Below are positions 1 to 11,735 of a DNA stretch of 64,000 nt, one piece after another. How positions within the stretch are numbered: position 1 is the first letter of the stretch; the number at the start of each line of letters is the position of its first letter. Made by a program: the position numbers and the translations under genes. The DNA is taken from assembly GCA_007922305.1 (NCBI GenBank), contig ML677455.1, forward strand, positions 1 to 64,000, written 5' to 3'. The notes under the pieces are model-generated. The model was not told the origin of the DNA and did no database searches. It saw only the letters and a program-made list of their open reading frames with translations. This DNA comes from Dermatemys mawii. Its lineage: Eukaryota > Chordata > Testudines > Dermatemydidae.

Positions 1-1600
1 GCTATCATTTTATATGTATAGTTGGGATTATGTTTTCCAAAGTGGGTTATTTTGCATTTTTCAACACTGAATTTCTTCTGCCATTTTGTTGCCCGGTCAC
101 CAAGATTAATGAGATTCCTTTGCAACTCTTCGCACTCTGCTTTGGACTTCACTATCTTTGAATAATTTTGTATCATCTACAGAATTAGCCCCCTCACTGT
201 TTACCCCTTTTTCCTGATCACTTATGAATATTTTGAACAGTACTGGTCCCAGTAGAGACACCACTATTTACCTCTCTCCATTCTGAAAACTGAACATTTA
301 TTCTCACCCCTTGTTTCCTTTTAACCAGTTACCAGTCCATGAGAGGACATTCCCTCTTATGCCATGAATGCTTATTTTGCTTCAGAGCCTTGTCAGAGGC
401 ATCCTTAAAATCTAATTACACTATATCCACTGGATCACCCTTGTCCACATGTTTGTTGACTCCCTCAAATAATTTTACTAGTTTGGTGAGGCATGATTTC
501 CCTTTGCAAAAGCCATATTGACTCTTCCACAGCTCATCATGGTCATCTATGTGTCTGATAATTCTGTTCTTTACTATAGCTTCAACCAGTTTGCCTGGTA
601 CTGAAGTACTGTTGTGATCATCAAGTCTGAAGTGACCACTGTGATCCTGTAGTCTGAAGGCACTTCCCCAAAATATTTCTTAGAGGGTGTGTTCTAGGGA
701 AAAAAAAATATTTATTGGGATGGAGAATACATTGGTAAATTGTTCCAGTGGTTAATTACTTTAATTGTTAACAATTTTATATCTAATTTCTTGACTGAAT
801 TTGTTTAGTTTCAACTTCCAATCATTGGATCACAAAATACCTTTATTTACTTGATTGAAGAGCCCATTATTAAATATTTTTCATTATACACATACTTATA
901 AACTGTGATCAAGTCATCCCTAAACCTTCTCTTTGTTAAAATAAAGAGATTAAATTATCTAAATCGATCACAATAACACATATTTTCTGATCCTTTAATC
1001 ATTCCTGTGGCGTTTCTCTGAACCCTCTCCAACTGATCAACATTCTCCCTGAAGTGTGGACACCAGAACTGGACATAGTATTCAAAATGTGGTCACATCT
1101 GGAGGTGCGAAATACAGAGATAAAATAATCTCTCTGCATCCAAGCTAGGTATTAATCCTTTTAGCAATTTTCAGCTGATTAATCATCTACAACCACCAAA
1201 TTATTTTTCAGAGTCACTGCTTCCCAGGATGGAGTCCCTCATCTTATAATTATGGCCATCATTCTTTGTTCCTAGATCGATACATTTAGATTTAGGTATA
1301 AGATTATTAACTTGTTCCCAGCTTACCAAGTGATCCAAATCCCTCTGTATGAGTGAGCTGTCTTTTACTTTTCGTCACCTGCTAACTTTGTAGGTGATGC
1401 TTTTATGGGTTTTTCCAGGTGTTTTATAAAAGGTTTAACTAGTGTGGTGGCAAGAACCCATCCCTGTAGGACGCCATTAGGTAGAATGTTGCTGATATTC
1501 TTACAGGTCATAGTTCAGCCAAATCTGACTGTATCTTAATAGGAACATTAAAGACACCTTTCTCACCTCAGGACTGTTCTCCAGTTAAATGTCAAGTATT
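1..1600 (-). mobile_element. CR1 LINE remnant in intron 1 of defensin gene A
   Basis: The plus strand reads as the antisense of a CR1 non-LTR retrotransposon. Closely similar antisense blocks occur at the matching position of the other defensin units (18.4-20.8, 38.2-39.0 and 57.1-59.3 kb). The block at 57.1-59.3 kb translates on the minus strand to recognisable CR1 reverse transcriptase. This copy has many stops and no usable frame. Its 5' and 3' limits are not defined; the left side runs off the window. The shared position suggests that the insertion predates duplication of the defensin unit. Confidence 0.75.
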
Positions 1601-1727
1601 TGCTGAAAACCATACAATGTTTTGGGGAAAAAAAGCTGGAAGAAGTATGATAGAAAATTTTTAGAAATCTTAGTACAGACTCACAAATGTCCTTCTATTT
1701 TCTCCCATCATTTCATTAAGATCTTAC

Positions 1728-1785
1728 TTGTAGTGATTTGCAGCAGCAGGAAAAAGACAGCAATGAGCAGGTAAAGAATCTTCAT
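1728..1785 (-). CDS. beta-defensin gene A, signal-peptide exon (rest of gene outside window)
   Basis: Read on the minus strand from the ATG at 1785, this exon encodes 19 residues (MKILYLLIAVFFLLLQITT) plus the first base of the next codon. It is a classic beta-defensin signal peptide: a lysine followed by a leucine/phenylalanine-rich core. A GTAAGAT donor follows at 1721-1727. It aligns base for base in length (58 nt) with the signal exons of genes B, C and D. The last exonic base is A where the other three have G, so the split codon would be Arg rather than Gly if the next exon starts with GA. In the other units the mature exon lies 3.1-3.8 kb further left, so here it falls beyond the window. 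The product is expected to be a secreted cationic antimicrobial peptide. The exon shows no disabling change. Confidence 0.85.
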
Positions 1786-1890
1786 GGCTGAAGTTTGACT
1801 GGGAACTCAACGTTGCTGGAGAGAAGAGACTGCATGATAGGACATGGGGAGTCTCTATTTTTATGGGCTAATAAGGTTTGTGAAATGCTG
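1786..1890 (-). promoter_or_regulatory. core promoter and 5' UTR of defensin gene A
   Basis: A TATA-like element (CATAAAAATAG on the minus strand, 1855-1865) lies about 70 bp upstream of the ATG. About 12 bp further upstream is TTTGTGAAAT (1877-1886), which reads ATTGTGAAAT in the other three units and resembles a C/EBP site (ATTGCGCAAT). Both elements sit at matching spacing in all four units. This suggests that transcription starts roughly 40-45 nt before the ATG, with no separate 5' non-coding exon. The factor assignment is an inference. Confidence 0.6.
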
Positions 1891-1959
1891 ATCAGTTAAA
1901 ATCATTTTTGAAGCATGTCAGATTTACTAATTTTGTGCTACAATCTGTTTTTCATCATA

Positions 1960-3100
1960 ATTATAATTTATACAGCTTCATAAACATCCCCGGAGGATTT
2001 CAGGGAAACACAGTAGCCAAGTTCCTGTCTTGGCAAATTTACAATATGAATATTTACAGCTAGCAAACATCTTTTGTCCAATCAAAAGCTCTCTGAAAAA
2101 ACCGAAAGCCTCCCATTAAATTGAAATGAGGGTCCTTTTTCAGAGAAGAATTTCAGAATACAGCTGTACTTTGGAAGCATTGGCAGTAGGGCATGTGTAT
2201 TTCTGAATTTTTTCTGTACAATATTTAATCAATATTTTACTTGTATTTAAGGAAATTTCCTAATTGTATGCATCAAAACTCATTCCAAAGAGGTTAAAAA
2301 TCCTTTTTAAGAGAGATTTATGAGAAATAAAGTAAATAACATTATAAATAGTGTGTGCCAGTAATTCCTGGATTTATTTCTGCATATCTAAATTTATGAA
2401 TTGTACATTTAGTGGTGGGAGAAAACCATGAGTTTTCCCTTTTCCTCTCATACCAAGCATCAGCCTTAATGATAAGTATCTAGAGTAGAGACACAAATTG
2501 TTTATGCCTCAAACATGGGGAAGCCAGTGGCATTTGCAGGTGACAAACACTTCTCAGGAATTGTCTCATTCTTTCAGGACAGAAAGAACAAGAACTGATT
2601 GGACTTAAACTACAGCCAGGGAAACATAAGAACATTTCTAAGAGTTCTATGACACCCTGGGGGAATCATTCGAACCAGGGTTCGGAGCCTGCAAAATACA
2701 ACCCCCCGCAAGCTTCACAGACCCCCTCCCATTCACCTTCTCCTCTTTCCCCCCATTTCGTCCCATTTGGAAGCACCAAATAGAAAAGTTGAGGGGAGTG
2801 AATGAAGAATGAGAATCCATGGGGAGGAGGACATCCACAAGGCAACGAAGAGCTGTGACAGGGCAGTGAGCTGTTTCGCTCATCTCCCAGTCTGTGCCCT
2901 CCATGTCAACTGTCTCTCTGTTGTTGAAAGGTGCTGGGCTTCTCACCTGCTACTTTCTCCATGGAGAAAGGACAAGGGGCACTGGACGTTTCTCTGCTGA
3001 GGGAGGACACAAGGAGCGGGCACGTCACCCCGGACTGCCACCTCCCTCCTCTTATTTCCCTGTTCTGTTCTTGCCCTTCCCACAGAGAAATTAGATAAGA
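1960..3100. other. conserved flank upstream of gene A, no gene seen
   Basis: No exon is recognised here. The stretch to about 2.6 kb is repeated upstream of genes B (21.1-21.7 kb), C (39.3-40.0 kb) and D (59.5-60.2 kb). A block at about 2.65-3.05 kb recurs at 40.2-40.6 and 60.3-60.7 kb and in short form at 21.96-22.06 kb. Short open frames in this block differ between copies and carry no recognisable domain. It may be the upstream part of the LINE whose reverse-transcriptase fragment follows. Confidence 0.55.
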
Positions 3101-3189
3101 ACAGGTAAAGCCACAATTGATAATTGCTTTATTTTCTCCTCTATGATTTATAAATATACTGTGGTTAAGGGTATAAACTCTATACTGCT

Positions 3190-3690
3190 ATGAGAGTTTT
3201 AAAGACAGTACTTGATTCTATTGATCTAGACAATCTTTGGGCAAAATTAAGAAGGATGGGTATTGATCTAAGACTTCTGAACATTTTTGAGGCTCTCCAC
3301 CAGAGTGATGTGGGTCAGGTTAAAGCAATGGAAAATGTTTTCCCAGTGGCTTTGGGGAGAACCCCAGAGATGCCTTCTAGCACCTCTTGTTATTAATTTA
3401 TATACTAATGAGGCACTGGATGTTTAAATGAAAATAAATTTTCTCCAACACACATTAAGGGTAGACTTATCTCAATGCTACTATATGTAGATGACATGGT
3501 TGTTTTATTTCAAACTCTATGAGGCATCTTCTAGCTGTTATCTCAATTTTCCTCTTATTTTAACTTGCAAGATCTAGTTCTCATTTATAATGAGACCAAG
3601 TCATGATTTCTGGGAAGAACCCTCCACAAATTGAGTGGAAGATAGAAGGCCGCACTGTAGAAAAATTCCTGCATTGACTTATTGAAGTAT
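3190..3690 (+). pseudogene. non-LTR reverse-transcriptase fragment
   Basis: The frame from 3190 has the motif order of a non-LTR retrotransposon palm domain: LDSIDLDNLWAKLRRMGID, then a leucine-rich stretch. After a stop it continues with a YVDDMVVL catalytic-loop-like motif near 3487. A further broken stretch resembles the NKTxVMIFGK segment that usually follows. Stops and frameshifts interrupt it. A homologous fragment lies at 22.08-22.39 kb. It differs from the CR1 copies in this window, so it is probably another LINE clade, which I cannot name with confidence. Confidence 0.65.
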
Positions 3691-3854
3691 AAAGTTTCAT
3701 GATTAAGGCAGCTGGTCCCCTTATCATAAAGACTTAAAACAAAAGGCCCTTAGCTCTGCTCCAGGGGTGTTGTATTTTACCTGCTCATATGATGTGAGCA
3801 GAGTAGCACCAGTGCTAAGAAATTTTAATACTAAAATAATATTGCAGATACTCT

Positions 3855-4120
3855 TTGAGTATGTCTGCACCGTAAAAAAATTAAACCTGGGACTGGCCAT
3901 GGCAGCTGACTCAGGCTCACGGGGTTCGAGCTGTGGTGGTTCCATTTCTGTGTAGACCTCTGGGTTCCGGCTGCAGCCCAAGTTTTGGGGCCGTCCCGCC
4001 TCACAGAGCCCTAGAGCCCAGGCTGCAGCCCAAGGCCAGACTTCTACACAGCAGGGAAACAGCCCTACAGCCTGAGGCCAGCCACCGGGGTCTTACCGCT
4101 GTGCAGACCTTCCCTCTGAG
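3855..4120. mobile_element. GC-rich MITE-like repeat
   Basis: The interval begins near TATGTCTGCACCG and ends near GCTGTGCAGACCT, so the ends are roughly inverted. The interior is GC-rich with repeated CTGCAGCCC units. This matches my memory of a short non-autonomous DNA element common in turtle genomes whose ends read like TATGTCTACAC. There is no transposase frame. The exact boundaries and family are not established. Confidence 0.45.
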
Positions 4121-4149
4121 GTCAAATGTGGATCAGGGGATCAAATTTC

Positions 4150-7100
4150 AGCCTTAGAAATCAGCTATGCTCCTGTATCTCTTGTAGTGAAGACATGCGC
4201 CAAGTAAGGCAGTGTCTAGCCCTTAAAAACTCTCATATCTGTTTCATTGGGTGAAAAACTAGCCTTTATTGGAGTAGAATTGTTCTACCTCATTGATTCT
4301 TCTTGGGCTCCCAGTCATCACTGACTCCATTATGGAAGTCTTGGAAATTTCCTTTAATTTCCCTGGTGGCAGCTGTAGCCCAGTCACTTCTCTTTTTCTT
4401 CGTCAGTGATCACTTATATCGTACATCACGGCATTTGTTTGTGATAAGGAAGCTGATACACTCTGTTAATATGTTGTCAGACCAATGAAAAGTGAAAACC
4501 TGTAAAGTGAAGCCCATTGAAATCTCCTAAGTGATATTTGGCCATTCTGCCTGATGATCCATTGGATAGGCATTGGACTGGCATTTCTGAAGACATATAT
4601 CGCATCAATGACGATACCTTGTTTACAGTTACAGTTGGCCAGCTTTTAATCCATTCAGTGTATGTCATGTTAGTTTAATATATTTCTGGGTTTTTTTAAT
4701 CCAAATGTCCTGTGGTCCCAAGTTAAATATCTTACAGAAAACTAGGTATATTGTATCAACAAAATTATCTTTATGACCCAAACTAGTATTCTCATTAAAA
4801 ATATATTAAGTTAGTTTGACAGGATCTCTTTTCCATAAACCCACGCTGATTGGCATTAATTCTGTTACCTGCCTTCAATTCTGTATTAATCCTGTCTGTA
4901 TCAACTACTTCATTATCTTTCCTGGGATTTATGTCAGACTGAGAAGCCCATAATATCTCAGGGCTTCTCGTTCACCCTTTTAAGAACTGGCAAAACAACA
5001 GCTTTCTACTAGTCTTCTGCAACTTCCCCAGTGTTCAAGACTTATTGAAAACCAACATTCATGGTCTGGGTACCTTCTCAGCCAGCTCTTTTAAAATACA
5101 TAGCTTTCTCCAAAATGCTCTCAGTATTCTTTTTAGTAAGATCACCTTGACAATGAAAATTCCTCAAACTGCAGGGCTCTGTTCAGAAACCAGATTTAAA
5201 TTTTCTATATAGTTTCTAAAATGTATATTATGCTGCCCCAAGAAGTTCCAGCTTGATATTCTGTATCTAATATTAACTCCTAGGTATAAAACAAGTCATA
5301 TAGAAGAAACTGAAAAAGGTGAAGTTACTTCACAAGTGAGTTAGAGTTTGTGGTTAGCTCTGCTAGCAACTTTTGCTATTACTCAATCTAACTGCTCTGT
5401 GAGCTACAGATACAGTTTTTGCTATTTGACATGTTTTAAAGGCTTGGCCCAAAGTTTTGGTAAAGATTCTTGCCCATCCCTGGATAAATATGACATTATC
5501 AAAAATAAATTCCATATTGTCAGTGTCGTTACATCTGACAAACCTTGTCTGGAGGAAATTATAATCTGGGTTCAAATACTGCTCCCATGAAAGTCAATGG
5601 GAGTTTTGTCACTGACTTTCATGGGGCCAAGATTACAGCATGAACATCTACACCAATTAAACATCCTCAGCCTGGCACAAAAGTGACTGAAGTGAAGGGA
5701 AAGAAACTCACTGGCTGCAATGGGCTTTGGAGAAGACCTCATGGTTAAGAAAGTAATTCAGGAAACAGTTCTCCCCAGAGGTAATTTGGCATCAAACTCT
5801 GTGTGTGTTTGTGCTGGTTTAGTTTCATTTTATACAGAATTGATTAATATTCCTAATGTCTGTTTTTATTTTTCCTATTTGTATGCATCCATTCCATTAC
5901 AGAGATGTTTCAAATCCTTGAAAAATCACAGAATAACCTTCATAATATTGAGAATACTGTGAGCCAGGACTATATGTGTGTAGGTGGGGGCATCATGTGG
6001 TGTTATAGGGGTTGGGTATTGTCCTTTTAAACCATTGGGATCCCTCTAGTAGTCCTCCAGATCTCCTAGTGATGTAGCCATCAAGACTGTTGGAGCAGAA
6101 GTCGCCATGGGAAGCCAGGCCTAATGTTTTTGTGCCCACTAATAAACACAGTTCTGTGGAATCGAGCAGGGCCTGCGTGGTTTTCCCGTAGCCTTTGTGT
6201 ATCGTAGAGAGCAAGGGAACAAGAGGTCCCTCTAAAATGACTTTGACAGTCTTTGCCATGACAAAGCCGGGATCTGAACATGACTATAGTTGATGGAGCT
6301 ACTTGAAAGTCATCAGAGCTGGCTCCAGCAGAGCTCAGTCTTCATGTAGTGTTGGGCCCTGTCCCTTCCCTTGAAAAACCATCAGTTTGTGGATTCAGAG
6401 GGCAGTGTCCCTGCCCCGCATTGACATCCCGCTGAAGAGTGGAGTTGGGGGCTGTTGAGGCTGAATCCCCACTCTGCCACTTTGAGTACAGAAGGTGGGG
6501 GCCCGCAAGGATTTTAAAAATTAATACTGCCCACTCCAGGCTTGTATTAAACTCCCAAAGTGACAACTTTTCTGTGACCTTGGCTTGGTAAATGCTGCTA
6601 CCACCCAAATGCAAAAAAAAGCCCTTGGACTCAGGAAGAAGCACTTGGAATTCCTCCCTGTGGGGTATCCTCAAGCTCTTTCCGCCTCTTCCCTCTGGGA
6701 AAGAGCTGAGAAAGGAAACAAAGGAAATTACCTGTTGCTACCAGCTAATCAAACAACATGCACAAACCAATTAAGACACCAAAAATCCGATCCTGTTCTT
6801 AAAAAAAGGTGAATTTTATTAAAAACAAAAAGGAAGAAAATACTTCTGGAACTAAGACTTTTGTTAGATTTTAAAAGAGCAATTCCAAAAACTAAGCACC
6901 GAAAATAGCTTTCTTGGGGGTTAGTTTAAAGGTTATAAGCAAACAAAAGCTCGTGTGGTTAGTACAGAGGAGCGCACAAGCCTTAAAAAATAAACAGAAA
7001 TAAATCTAATCACATCTATTTGAACATGCCTTGTCCAATGATTTCTTCTAGGTATGGAAGATGAATTCTTATACCTGGTTTAAGCTTTACACAACATTCC

Positions 7101-9480
7101 TGCTTATAGCATTGCTTCTCCGTGTCTCCTTCCCTAGAGAATGACAAAGAGAAAGTTTCTTTCCCAATTTTATAAAGTTCTACCTTCCCATTGGCTCTTT
7201 TGGTCAGGTGCTAACTTTTTTTTTCTTTACCTGGGGGCCTTTTTAAGCCTTTACAGGTAAAGCAATAGAGAACAGCCACCAAGAGGGATTTTACAGCTAA
7301 TTGGCTGGCTGGGTGCCCATCAAAGGGAGCTACCCCCACACACTTCATCTATCACAGGGGCAGCCTAGCAGCCCGAAGACAGTGGGGAGGGAGAGGCCAT
7401 TGGGGCCCCTCTGAAAACACCCCTGAGGTGTGAGGCAGGGGAGATTTGGGGTCTGTGGACTGGGAGTTAAAGGCATATGAGAGGAGTTGAAGAAGAAGAA
7501 GGAAGGGGTAGGATGAAGAGAAAGGGACATGTGGGTGAATCAGTGGGGTCAGAGGTACATGGAGTGGAAACTAGGGGGGCTAGAGTTACATGCAGGGTGG
7601 GGTTTATCTGGAAAACTGGGACATGTAGGGTGGGACTGGGGGGGCAAGGACTCAGAGGCACACAGAAGGGATTGGGGCTCTGGGATCTACTGGCAGCAGA
7701 GACCTCAGAGAGTTGAGAATGCTGCAGGCCTCAGTCCCTGACATGGCTCAAGTTGGCAATGACCAAGGCCCTTCTGTGGAGTGAAGTAGGGGGCCATTGT
7801 TTGAGGCAGCCAGTAGTTTCTGTGGAGTGAGGATGTGAGAGTGATGGGGATTTGCAGGGTGCCAAACTAATCCGAGCCTTTGTTTGTGGAATATATTGGG
7901 GAGCTGGGGCTTTGAAGTGTGTGGGTGTGTGGAGGGGCGGGTAGAAAGGAGGGAAGGTTGGGTTCTGAAGAGGGAAATAGGAGCCAGGCATTAGAATTTG
8001 GAGACCAGGTACTGATGGGAGGTGTTTGCATGAGGACTAGGTCTGTGTCAATTTTCTGCCCAGGAAAAGTGGAGAAAGAGATAGGAGGATGTGAAGGGAT
8101 GGGCCTGGTGGGTTTACTGGGAGGGAAGGCACTTCCTCTGAACACATGGAAGTCCCATCATTCCCCTGGGCTTAGCAACAGGAGAAGCTGTTCCGGTGTC
8201 TGGCACTAGACAGGAGATCAGGGTGTTATGGGAATTCCCAGGTGGGGCAATCTGAAGGCTTTTTTGGATGTAGTAAGCTCCAGTTCTTGAGTGGGAAAGG
8301 GAGAGAGTTAAGCTGTAGCCATTCTATGGAGAGTGACGCCTTCAGAGCTCTAGAAATACCAGTGTGGAAGAGAAGGGGGAGGGCTGTGTGGCAGAGGTGC
8401 TGACAGTGAAGCAATGAGCAGTATAGAGAGGGCAGGCTGGGCTGCACTGAGCAGAGGCTGTTATACAGTACAGAGGGCCCAGCGCAGACACCCCTTGGTG
8501 TTTGCCTTTAGTTTTTCTTATAATGATAGGACTTTAAATCTGGCTGCCATGTGTGGTGCATGGAAAACTGTTGAAAGTACAAACTAACACTTCAAGTTTG
8601 GAAGGGGTATCCTGATCCCTCTTGCAGGCAATGGGGCTCTGAGGGAACTGTGCAAACTGTGTTGTTGGCAATCTGTCTTCAGAGAAAAATCCTAGAGTAA
8701 GGTGGAGTGAGTTGAGCTGCTCTGTTTTAGGGAGCAGCCTGCTTTGTCTGTGTCTGTTTTGGAGTTCTTTTGCATTACTGTTCTGAATTCTAAGAAATAC
8801 CGTTACATTGCAACCTTCCAGCAAGATCATTTTGTTTTGTGTCTTTTCCATTTGAATACCATAAAAATAGTACCATGGAGCAATGAGATGGGGTTATAAA
8901 TCAAACAGTGAGAGAACCTGCTTCTCTTAAAAACAACAAATCAAATAGATTAGTAGCAGTAATACAAAATAAATACTGATCTGTCCATGTGAGCGTCTAG
9001 AAATATAAACAGTTGTATTGACCATGGTGGACCAGTCACTTATGTGCAGATTTAACATTCAATAGGGATTAATGTTTTTATTTTTTAATCTCCTATCCTT
9101 TAAAAAAATGGGTTTCTAATGAGAAGGACAATAGCAGGCCCCCACCCCTTCCACCATGACAAAAGTGCACTTGTTAGTTTTGTGTTTTCACAACAACTAG
9201 ATTTTATTATAAGTGGGGAAATCAGTCTCTTTCTGGGTGATCAAACTCTCCTGTTTGGCTTTCTCCAGATCACAAGGTTCTTTGCACCTGCAGTAATAGT
9301 GTTTCCAATCAAGTTTTATCAGAAAATTTCTGACAATCTCTAATAAGCTTTTTTTCCCAAGTAGAACTGTGGCCCCACTATAGGGTTACGCTGCTTTACT
9401 TTATGGTCATTAGAGCAGCTTAATTCTAGTAGTACAATGTTTCTGTGCTTATAAAATTTCTACATGACACCAAGCTGAGA
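4150..9480. other. intergenic DNA, duplicated at 22.4-26.9 kb, no gene seen
   Basis: Sub-blocks at about 4.15-4.4, 4.7-6.3 and 7.25-7.6 kb align with 22.4-22.7, 24.65-26.2 and 26.45-26.85 kb, at an offset near 19-20 kb. This is the spacer of the tandem defensin unit. Short open frames here are not preserved between the two copies, which argues against coding. The stretch from about 7.6 to 9.48 kb is missing from the second copy, where a Gypsy element now lies. I see no RNA gene. Confidence 0.6.
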
Positions 9481-10225
9481 GGGGTTGCAAACACTTTGGA
9501 TTACAATATAAAAGGACCTTGCTAAAATGAAGATTTGCTCTTAGTAAAATAACATAGAAATCAATAAAGATTAGAGCAAAGTACTTCACTTAGGAAGGCA
9601 AAATTAAATGCACAACTGTAAAATGGGGAATAACTGGCTAGGTCATTGTACTGATGAAAAGGAACTAGGGGCTATAGTGGATCACAAATTGAATATGCGT
9701 GAACAATATGTTGCAGTTGTAAAAAAGGTTAATATAACTCTGAGGTGTATTAACACAAATATCATACATAAGACATGGGAGGTAATTGTCCTGCTCTGCC
9801 CAGCACTAGTGAAGCCACAGCTGGAGTGCTGTGTCCAGTTCTGCTTGCCACACTTAAGGAAGGAGGTGGCCAAATTGGAAAGAGTCCAGAGGAGAGCAAC
9901 AAACACAATCAAACATTTAGAAGACCTGACTTGGGAGGTCAGGTGAAGATACCTGGGCATGTTTAGTCTTTTGGAAAGAATATTGAGGGAGGGAACCTAA
10001 TAACAGTCTTCATATATGTAAAGGGCTGTTTTCAAGAGGATGGTGATTGACTGTTTTCTAGGTTCACTGAAGGTAGGACAAAAAGTAATGTGCTTAATTT
10101 TCAGCAAGGGGAGTTTAGGTTAGATATTAGGAAAACTTTCTAACTAAATTAAATTCTGGAATAGGCTTCCAAGGGAGGTTTTGGAATCCCCATCATTAGA
10201 GATTTTTAAGAACAGGAGGGGCAAA
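9480..10225 (+). mobile_element. CR1 LINE 3' part, sense strand
   Basis: An open stretch from 9608 translates to CR1 ORF2 C-terminal sequence, with MGNNWLGHCTDEKELGAIVD followed downstream by KLERVQRRATNTIK, both typical of CR1. The AGGCTTCCAAGGGAGG and ATCCCCATCATTAGAG stretches of the 3' region follow. It is truncated at the 5' end and carries stops. A second copy of this 3' region lies at 27.97-28.39 kb in the next unit. Confidence 0.8.
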
Positions 10226-10228
10226 CAC

Positions 10229-10945
10229 AGAGTCATATCAAGTTAACCAAGGAACCCAAGATGGGGAAGCGAATGAGAAATGGCCTACAGAAGTAAGTTG
10301 CTGACCAGAGCTAAAGCAATAAATGTTCGTTATATGTCCCAAGAAGTTTTGCACAAACCACTGTGGCCTGACTTTTCCTATGCAAACAGGGATAGCACAA
10401 GATGTTTTGCACAAAGATGAGGGAATCTCTCAGAGACAAAGTTGCAACAATTCCAACGTTCAAACTGAGGTTGGACATTTCAAATCTTCATTAGAACCGT
10501 GGGTCATTTTCTGATTGAGGTAAATTTCTGCCCTGCATTTCCATGATTCTAAAAGACTTTAACTAAAGAATCTCTCCTGACTTCAAAATTGACCTCTCTG
10601 TGGCAGAAGCTGACATATGGGGAAGGGCACAGAGTCATATCAAGTTGTCCAAGGAACACAACACAGGGAGGGCAATGGGAAGTGGCCTGGAGAAGTAAGT
10701 TGCTACCTGAGCTAAACCAACAAATGTTCGTTATATGTCCCAAGAAATTTTGCACAAACCACTGTGTCCTAATGTGTCCTATGCAAACTGGGATGGCACA
10801 AGATGCTTTGCACAAAGATGATGGAATTTCGCAGAGACAAAGTTGCAACAGTTCCAACGTTCAAATTGAAGCTGGACATTTCAAATCTTTATTAGAACCA
10901 TGGGTCACTTTCTGATCGTCCCTCCGCTGTTTTACCAAGTAGAAA
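10229..10945. repeat. about 400-bp direct tandem duplication
   Basis: The stretch starting ACAGAGTCATATCAAGTT at about 10229 recurs at 10629, and similarity continues for over 300 bp (for example TGTTCGTTATATGTCCCAAG at 10323 and 10724). The first copy carries the CR1-like tail TTTCCATGATTCTA before the second begins. The corresponding place in the next unit (28.47-28.80 kb) has one copy. There is no coding evidence. The parent repeat could be an LTR or another dispersed element. Confidence 0.75.
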
Positions 10946-11518
10946 CCAAGCCTTCAGAATCTGTATAAAACAGGTTGTTGTGGTCAAACTCTCAGTCACT
11001 GATGCAAAAATATCTGGCTGAGAGAGACAGCAAGTTGGGCTGTTATCATCTGGCTACTAAGAGCCCCCCTTGTCTGGCATCTGATTATGTGACATCATAG
11101 AGTCAGATAATCCCCCTAATAACTCTTCCTTTAAAGTACTATCCAGGGAGATGCCTGTGAGATCCAGAAAGTGAAGAACACAGTTGTCATGAACTATCTG
11201 AATGATCTTCTTAACTATGTTCAGAAACCACTCAGTGCTCCAGAGAAGCAAAGCTGGGGAACAAGCCTTCCTGCCCATTTTAATGGATAAGTAGCAGTAA
11301 TGCATGTGTTTTATTTATCCAAATGAAAACATGCTAATTTTAAAACTGAGTTAAAATCAATTTACAGGATAATTCCAACAATGAAAATTCCTATCCAGAC
11401 ACACTAGTTATCCAAATGCACAGTGTGTGTCCCCTGTAGTACTGTGTTAGTTAATCACCTACTAACTAACTCACATTATGACTGCGGGAAGTTTGATTCG
11501 GGAGGATTTCTGGAATTA
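10945..11518. other. intergenic DNA, no gene seen
   Basis: The first 200 bp (TATCTGGCTGAGAGAGACAG and following) recurs at 28.83-28.95 kb. The short minus-strand frame at 11.06-11.31 kb is not kept in that copy. Nothing else is recognised. Confidence 0.5.
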
Positions 11519-11735
11519 GGTATGCAGAAGGCAAGAAAAATGGGGAAGAATGAGGGAGAAGTTAGGGGAGGACATTAAAGTTGGGACATGGAATAGAGTG
11601 AATAGGTAATAAAAAATAGAAGGGACAGGAAGAGACAGAAGAACAGAGAAGGAGGGTTGGGAAGGAAGGGAAGCAGAGAGGAGGGTAAAGGAGAGAAAAG
11701 GAAAGAAGGAGAGAAGAGCACAGGGAATTTGGCCA
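11519..11735 (+). repeat. purine-rich tract
   Basis: For over 200 bases the plus strand is very largely A and G (GGGAGAAG, GGAAGGAAGGGAAG, GGAGAGAAAAGGAAAG and similar), with few pyrimidines. The complementary strand is polypyrimidine. Such tracts can adopt triplex structure. The two-sided open frames across it are compositional artefacts. Confidence 0.7.

Noticed and set aside
2647..3094. Short frames repeated at 40.4 and 60.4 kb that might be a conserved peptide
   Set aside because: The three translations differ by frame breaks and radical changes; DNA similarity follows from the duplicated spacer.
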